Assembly: GCF_000519325.1 (NCBI RefSeq)
Contig: NZ_KI912613.1
Location: forward strand, 1,713,252-1,777,251
DNA: 64,000 nt
Direction of reading: 5' to 3'
From: Patulibacter minatonensis DSM 18081
Lineage (GTDB): Bacteria; Actinomycetota; Thermoleophilia; Solirubrobacterales; Solirubrobacteraceae
Of the stretch, positions 60,355 through 64,000 are shown piece after piece. The notes beneath the pieces are model-generated. The model was given only the letters and a program-made list of their open reading frames with translations, was not told the DNA's origin and made no database searches. Within the stretch, counting starts at the first letter, position 1. Every line of letters starts with the position of its first letter. The position numbers were made by a program, and so were the translations under genes.

Positions 60355-60824
60355 GTGTCCGGTACCGAGCCCGTCGAGATCCCCGTGCCGGCCGCGGTCG
60401 CCGACCTGCGGCTGCTGTCCCGCGTCGGCTACGACGACGCCTTCGCCGTCGACACCGCGAGCGACCACGGGCCGGAGTGGTGGATGCGCACGTTCATCGA
60501 GGGCGCTCCCCGTTGGTTCCAGCTCCCGTGGCTCGGCATGGGCAAGGCGGTCCTCGGGGTGCGGATCGGGCCGCTCGCCGGCTCGCCCGACCACGTCCTC
60601 GGCTGGAAGGTGCTGGACGCCGGCCCGACGCGTTCGCGATCGGGCTCGACTCCTCCCGCGGACTCTCCGCGCGCCTGATCGCCCTCACACCCCCGGGCCG
60701 GGCGATCATCGCGACCCAGATCGGGCTCGACTCCCGGTACGCCCGGACCGTGTGGCCGGCGGTGCGGCGGGGGCACCGGTTCTTCGCGCCCTACCTGCTG
60801 GGTCGCGCGGCGGCGCGCGCGTGA
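60355..60824 (+). pseudogene. Frameshifted gene, DUF2867-like
   Basis: GTG 60355 (site GAAGGGTGG just upstream) opens a frame encoding SGTEPVEIPV...LLSRVGYDDAFAVD...WWMRTFIEGAPRW...VLGWKVLDAG to about 60627. Coding then continues in another frame as PDAFAIGLDSSRGLSARLIAL...RYARTVWPAVRRGHRFFAPYLLG to the stop at 60824, which overlaps the next gene's start (GTGA). One added base in CCGGCCCGACGCG at about 60625-60635 would restore a single ORF of about 156 residues. Fold and length suggest the DUF2867 family, tentatively. This is either a sequencing error or a recent pseudogene. Confidence 0.72.
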
Positions 60825-61285
60825 CCCGGCTCCGCCGCCTGGAGAACCGGGTCTACCGCGCCGTCCGCGACCCGAGGTCCGCCGATCCGGCAGGGGAGGA
60901 GCCCCGGGCGTGGGACGTCGCGCTGCTCGACGGCGCGGGCTTCTGCCTGCTGACGAGCTTCCGCACCGACGGCCGGTCGGTCGCCACGCCGATGTGGTTC
61001 GGGGTCGCGGATGGGCGCGTCCACCTGCGGAGCGAGGCGCGCGACGCCAAGGTCCGTCGGATCCTCCGCGACCCGCGGGTGCTGCTCTGCACGTGTGGCG
61101 TGCGGGGGCGGCCCACCGGTCCCGTGATGGCCGGCCGGGCGGCCGTCCTTCGCGACGCCGGCGCGGTCCGGGCCGCGGAGGAGTCGCTCCGCGGCGGCAA
61201 CGGCGCCGCGCGGCGGGTCTACGGGATGACCAGGGCCCTGATCCTCGACCCGGCCTACATCGAGGTCCGGGCGCCGGACGCCTGA
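60821..61285 (+). CDS. PPOX-class F420/flavin-dependent reductase-like protein
   Basis: This 154-residue split-barrel protein of the pyridoxamine-phosphate-oxidase superfamily has CLLTSFRTDGRSVATPMWFGVADGRVHL as typical first strands, then AKVRRILRDPRVLLCTCG and PVMAGRAAVL. Several actinobacterial members use F420H2. GTG 60821 overlaps the stop of the frameshifted gene upstream, so the two were once translationally coupled. Terminator hairpin at 61347-61371 follows. Confidence 0.82.
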   Translation: MTRLRRLENRVYRAVRDPRSADPAGEEPRAWDVALLDGAGFCLLTSFRTDGRSVATPMWFGVADGRVHLRSEARDAKVRRILRDPRVLLCTCGVRGRPTGPVMAGRAAVLRDAGAVRAAEESLRGGNGAARRVYGMTRALILDPAYIEVRAPDA

Positions 61286-61346
61286 ACCGGCGGTCGGCCA
61301 CGGGCGTCGCCGGGAGCGCGACGCCGAGCCCCCGCGTGCCCCCGGA

Positions 61347-61371
61347 GGGCTCCGGCGTGCGGCCGGAGCCC
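61347..61371. terminator. Bidirectional terminator hairpin
   Basis: GGGCTCCGGC (61347-61356) pairs perfectly with GCCGGAGCCC (61362-61371) around GTGCG, between the stops at 61285 and 61374. Confidence 0.7.
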
Positions 61372-61373
61372 GG

Positions 61374-62309
61374 TCACCCCCGCCCGTGCGGGGCGGCCAG
61401 GTCGACCGTGGCCGGCAGGGCGGCGACGAGGCCGCCGGGGTTGATCGAGGGGTGGGTCAGGTAGTAGTGGTCGCGGATCTCGTCGAGCCTGACGGTGTCC
61501 TCGATGCCGTACCCCTGGTAGAGGTCGCGGACGTAGCCCCAGAGGTTCGGGAGGTCGGTGATCCGCTTCCGCGAGCACTTGAAGTGGATCGCGTAGACCG
61601 GGTCGAACCGCACCAGGGTGACGAACAGCCGCCAGTCGGTCTCGACGGGGGCGTCCCCGAAGAGGTACCGCGAGTCGGCGAGTCGGGCGTCCAGCTCGTC
61701 GAGCAGCGCGAACATCGTGTCGATCGTCCGGTCGTAGTCGGCCTGGTCGTGCGAGAGCCCGGCCCGGTAGACCGCGTTGTTGAGCTCCTCGTAGATCCGG
61801 GTGTTCAGCGCGTCGATCTCGGCGACGCGGTCGGCCGGGACCAGGTCGTGGGCGTCGGACGCGAGATCGCCGAACCCGGTGCTCATCATGCGGAGGATGT
61901 CGGCGGACTCGTTGTTGACGATCCGGCCGTCCTGCGTGTCCCAGAGGACGGGGACGCTGAGGCGCCCGTCGTAGCCCGGGTCGGTGGCCAGGTACGCCTG
62001 GCTGAGGAACTCCCAGCCGTGCAGCGGGTCGGGGTAGCGCTCGTTGAACGCCCAGCTGCGCTCGTCGCGCACCGGGTCCACGACCGTGAGGCCGATGACG
62101 TCCTGAAGGCCCTTCAACGTCCGACCGATCGCGGTCCGGTGCGCCCAGGGGCAGGCCCACGAGACGTACAGGTGGTACCGGCCCGCCTCGGCCGGGAAGG
62201 CGGTCGACCCGTCGCTCGAGATCCACTCGCGCAGCGTCGACCGCGGCCGCTCGAACGCGTCCCCGGTCCCGAAGGTGGTCAGCAGGGCGTCGATCTTGTG
62301 GTCGGGCAT
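61374..62309 (-). CDS. Glutathionyl-hydroquinone reductase (xi-class GST)
   Basis: This 311-residue enzyme has the catalytic Cys53 in WACPWAHRT and the family features NNESADILRMM and a long C-terminal helical domain (QADYDRTIDTMFALLDELDARL). Enzymes of this family reduce S-glutathionyl- or S-mycothiolyl-hydroquinones. In actinobacteria without glutathione the cosubstrate is probably mycothiol. Length fits the family (about 310-330). ATG 62309 is the start. It is followed by a ferredoxin-like and GNAT pair upstream on the same strand. Confidence 0.9.
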   Translation of the reverse strand: MPDHKIDALLTTFGTGDAFERPRSTLREWISSDGSTAFPAEAGRYHLYVSWACPWAHRTAIGRTLKGLQDVIGLTVVDPVRDERSWAFNERYPDPLHGWEFLSQAYLATDPGYDGRLSVPVLWDTQDGRIVNNESADILRMMSTGFGDLASDAHDLVPADRVAEIDALNTRIYEELNNAVYRAGLSHDQADYDRTIDTMFALLDELDARLADSRYLFGDAPVETDWRLFVTLVRFDPVYAIHFKCSRKRITDLPNLWGYVRDLYQGYGIEDTVRLDEIRDHYYLTHPSINPGGLVAALPATVDLAAPHGRG

Positions 62310-62403
62310 GGGGGCTCTCGTGGTGGCTGGTCGGGTGCGCGGACCGTGGCCGGCGGGCGGTGCGCCGCGCGGGTGCTGCGCGCGCAACCGTCCGCCGGCG
62401 ACG

Positions 62404-62676
62404 TCAGGTCCGGTCGCCGCCGGCGGTCTCGCCGTGCTCGGCAGGGTCGAAGATGAGCGCCAGCGACGGGCACAGGCCGACGACCCGCTCGACGTCGGAC
62501 GCGGGCGCGTGCTCCGGCTGGATCCACGGCCGCTTCCCGGTGTCGAAGACCTCCGGCAGCCCGCGGACGCACTCGCCCGCGTGGCGGCACCGCGCGGCCT
62601 CCCACACGACCGCGCCCTGGTCGCCCTCGGGCAGCGGGTAGCGCCGGACTCCCGGGGTCCCGCCGTCGGCGCTCAC
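62404..62676 (-). CDS. Small (4Fe-4S) mono-cluster-type protein (Fer4_19-like)
   Basis: This 90-residue protein has Cys in ARCRHAGECVRGLPEVFDT, then WIQPEHAPASDVERVVGLCPSLAL, the pattern of the divergent 4Fe-4S mono-cluster family. The three or four Cys/His ligands would hold a cluster, so it may transfer electrons. ATG 62676 overlaps the stop of the upstream GNAT gene (ATGA at 62673-62676), so the two are translationally coupled; the GNAT/Fer4_19 pairing is common in actinobacteria. Confidence 0.85.
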   Translation of the reverse strand: MSADGGTPGVRRYPLPEGDQGAVVWEAARCRHAGECVRGLPEVFDTGKRPWIQPEHAPASDVERVVGLCPSLALIFDPAEHGETAGGDRT

Positions 62677-62975
62677 TCGAACGCCTTCCGGATCCGCTCG
62701 TCGAGGAACGGCACGAACTCGGTGTGCTTGTGGACGTACTTCGCGACGAACGGGCAGATCGGGACGATCAGCTGCTCGCGGTCGCGGGCGTCCTCCAGCG
62801 CCGCCCCGATCAGCGCCGAGCCGAGCCCCTTGCCCTCGAAGGCCGGGTCGATCTCGGTGTGGGTGAAGACGATGCGGTCCCCACGGACCTCCATGTACTC
62901 GGCGAAGCCGGCGACGACGCCGTCCTCGACGATCTCGTAGCGGTGGGCCTCGGCGGCGTTGCGGACTTCGGACAT
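62673..62975 (-). CDS. GNAT-like N-acetyltransferase, short (YidJ-type)
   Basis: This 100-residue compact GNAT has an acetyl-CoA-binding loop GKGLGSALIGAAL (about 49-61) and the strand pattern of the COG2388 group (VAGFAEYMEVRGDRIVFTHTE). Substrate unknown. Coupled by ATGA overlap with the ferredoxin-like gene downstream. The divergent MarR gene starts at 63047, sharing the 71-base promoter gap with operator 63023-63034. Confidence 0.88.
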   Translation of the reverse strand: MSEVRNAAEAHRYEIVEDGVVAGFAEYMEVRGDRIVFTHTEIDPAFEGKGLGSALIGAALEDARDREQLIVPICPFVAKYVHKHTEFVPFLDERIRKAFE

Positions 62976-63022
62976 CGGGCTCTCGTTCTGTGGCGTCGGA
63001 ACCGGGGGAGGGAGTACGGTAG

Positions 63023-63034
63023 GTGACGTGTCAC
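63023..63034. promoter_or_regulatory. Operator GTGACGTGTCAC, first copy
   Basis: A perfect inverted repeat (GTGAC-GT-GTCAC) between the GNAT and MarR starts, near the expected MarR transcription start (TACGGT at 63015-63020 could be the -10). The same 12 bases occur at 63577-63588. Confidence 0.75.
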
Positions 63035-63046
63035 GGACGCTACACG

Positions 63047-63541
63047 ATGGGTGAACGCACCCCGGAGGGCCGGGGACGTCGCCCGACCGCGGCGGAGCTC
63101 GAGGTCTGGCGCGGGTTCATCGAGACCTCGATCGCGGTGAAGGCGCGGATCGACCGCGCGATCCAGGCGGACTCGGGCGTGTCCGCGGGCGACTACGCGG
63201 TCCTGCTCGCGCTCGCCGAGGCCGACGGTCGCCGGATGCGCACGACGGACCTCGCGGACGCGATCTCCTGGGAGCGCAGCCGACTCTCGCACCAGATCAC
63301 CCGCATGGCCGACCGCGCGCTCGTCCGGCGCGAGCGGTCGGACGTCGACCAGCGCGGGACCGAGGTCCACCTGACACCTGAGGGCCTGGACGCGCTGCGC
63401 GAGGCCTCCGGGCCGCACCTCCGGACGGTCCGGCGGGTCTTCGTCGACGCGCTCGACGAGGACCAGCAGGCGGCCGTCGCGTCGGCGATGACCGCGCTCG
63501 CCGCGCACCTCGAGGCGCTCGACATCGAGGACGCGGGCTGA
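63047..63541 (+). CDS. MarR-family transcriptional regulator
   Basis: This 164-residue winged-HTH regulator has recognition region TTDLADAISWERSRLSHQITRM (about 65-86) followed by the beta-hairpin wing (ALVRRERSDVDQRGTEVHLTPEG). The DNA-binding helix and DxRG wing motif are intact. ATG 63047 is chosen over an upstream GTG at 63023, which lies inside the operator. Operators GTGACGTGTCAC on both sides suggest that it represses itself and the luciferase-like gene downstream. Its effector is unknown. Confidence 0.9.
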   Translation: MGERTPEGRGRRPTAAELEVWRGFIETSIAVKARIDRAIQADSGVSAGDYAVLLALAEADGRRMRTTDLADAISWERSRLSHQITRMADRALVRRERSDVDQRGTEVHLTPEGLDALREASGPHLRTVRRVFVDALDEDQQAAVASAMTALAAHLEALDIEDAG

Positions 63542-63574
63542 CCCCGGACCGACGCCCCGCGGGCTCCGTGAAGA

Positions 63575-63590
63575 GCGTGACGTGTCACGC
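63575..63590. promoter_or_regulatory. Operator GCGTGAC-GT-GTCACGC, second copy
   Basis: A perfect 16-base palindrome containing the same GTGACGTGTCAC core as 63023-63034, located 60 bases upstream of the luciferase-like start. It marks that gene as a MarR target. Confidence 0.75.
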
Positions 63591-63637
63591 AAAACGTCGG
63601 AATCGACCGTCCCCGCTGGTCGGCCGCCGTCGGTGTC

Positions 63638-63643
63638 TACGGT
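63638..63643 (+). promoter_or_regulatory. -10 of a leaderless promoter for the luciferase-like gene
   Basis: TACGGT ends six bases before ATG 63650 with no ribosome site in between. The second MarR-type operator lies about 48 bases further upstream. Confidence 0.5.
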
Positions 63644-63649
63644 CCAGGT

Positions 63650-64000
63650 ATGCAGATCGGCATCGACAGCTTCGTCTCGACGGTCACGGATCCGGCCACC
63701 GGGATCACCGGCTCACCGACGGAGCGGGTCGCCCAGCTCCTCGAGGAGATCGTCCACGCCGACCGGTCGGGCGTCGACACGTTCGGCATCGGCGAGCACC
63801 ACCGCCGCGACTTCCTCGACTCGGCGCCCTCGATGCTCCTGGCGGCCGCCGCGGCGCGGACGGAGCGGATCCGGCTGAACAGCGCCGTCACGGTCCTCAG
63901 CGCGTCGGACCCCGTGCGGGTGTTCCAGCAGTTCGCGACGCTCGACCTGATCAGCGGGGGGCGCGCGGAGCTCGTCGTCGGCCGCGGGTCGTTCACGGAG
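63650..64000 (+). CDS. Luciferase-like monooxygenase (truncated by window end)
   Basis: The first 117 residues are present. [11 protein letters not shown], then [20 protein letters not shown] (about 43-62), [41 protein letters not shown] match the N-terminal half of the bacterial luciferase superfamily, FMN- or F420-linked. The gene continues past base 64000. ATG 63650 follows a -10 TACGGT by six bases, so it may be leaderless, and an operator for the MarR regulator lies upstream. Less similar to the luciferase-like gene at 14860. Confidence 0.88.
   Translation, partial: MQIGIDSFVSTVTDPATGITGSPTERVAQLLEEIVHADRSGVDTFGIGEHHRRDFLDSAPSMLLAAAAARTERIRLNSAVTVLSASDPVRVFQQFATLDLISGGRAELVVGRGSFTE

Overview
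The window is very GC-rich and densely coded. It uses many GTG starts, ATGA/GTGA start-stop overlaps and probable leaderless promoters. Together with a six-gene MCE operon, many TetR regulators and acyl-CoA catabolic enzymes, and large secreted Cys-motif proteins next to the MCE genes, this points to an actinobacterium. My best guess is class Thermoleophilia (Patulibacter/Conexibacter-like); this is inferred from gene content, not from a marker gene. No rRNA, tRNA, CRISPR, insertion sequence or prophage was found.

Layout. 1-6.4 kb: a Baeyer-Villiger monooxygenase (BVMO) cut by the window edge, a divergent TetR gene, and an acyl-CoA ligase / MaoC / MaoC / DUF35 / thiolase-like operon resembling the hydratase-aldolase part of steroid side-chain degradation. 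6.4-6.6 kb: a small hairpin-repeat array. 6.6-27.6 kb: a catabolic region with two HSL-type esterases, short-chain dehydrogenases, a cyclase-family hydrolase, a beta-keto acid cleavage enzyme, enoyl-CoA hydratase, a luciferase-like monooxygenase, a saccharopine-dehydrogenase-like reductase, three TetR genes, a five-gene minus-strand set (hydroxyacyl-CoA dehydrogenase, acyl-CoA dehydrogenase, acyl-CoA ligase, SnoaL-like, BVMO), a carrier protein, a MaoC hydratase and acetoacetyl-CoA synthetase. Five intergenic regions here carry the same operator, TCAACA-N4-TGTTGA or a close variant, usually overlapping promoters that appear leaderless. The region looks like one regulon for breakdown of a cyclic or isoprenoid-like acid or ketone; the substrate cannot be read from sequence.

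27.7-40.6 kb: two divergently transcribed secreted proteins sharing a Cys-pair motif, a 540-bp promoter region, then six overlapping MCE genes with no YrbE permease or ATPase beside them. 40.6-45.2 kb: a broken-looking small secreted-type ORF, an ECF sigma factor with a membrane-anchored partner, a LysR regulator and a DHA2 exporter. 45.2-45.7 kb: a larger array of the same ~62-bp hairpin repeat. 45.7-54.3 kb: an orphan membrane protein, a tandem GAF-LuxR pair preceded by a six-codon leader ORF, a ChrA-type transporter, an epoxide-hydrolase-like enzyme, a second DHA2 exporter behind a large inverted repeat, and a kinase-like phosphotransferase.

54.5-64 kb: a secreted Calx-beta-like protein, an FAD monooxygenase, a SnoaL-like cyclase, a second GAF-LuxR pair, a frameshifted gene, a PPOX-type reductase, a glutathionyl-hydroquinone reductase, a ferredoxin-like plus GNAT pair, and a MarR gene flanked by two copies of its probable operator, followed by a second luciferase-like gene cut by the window end.
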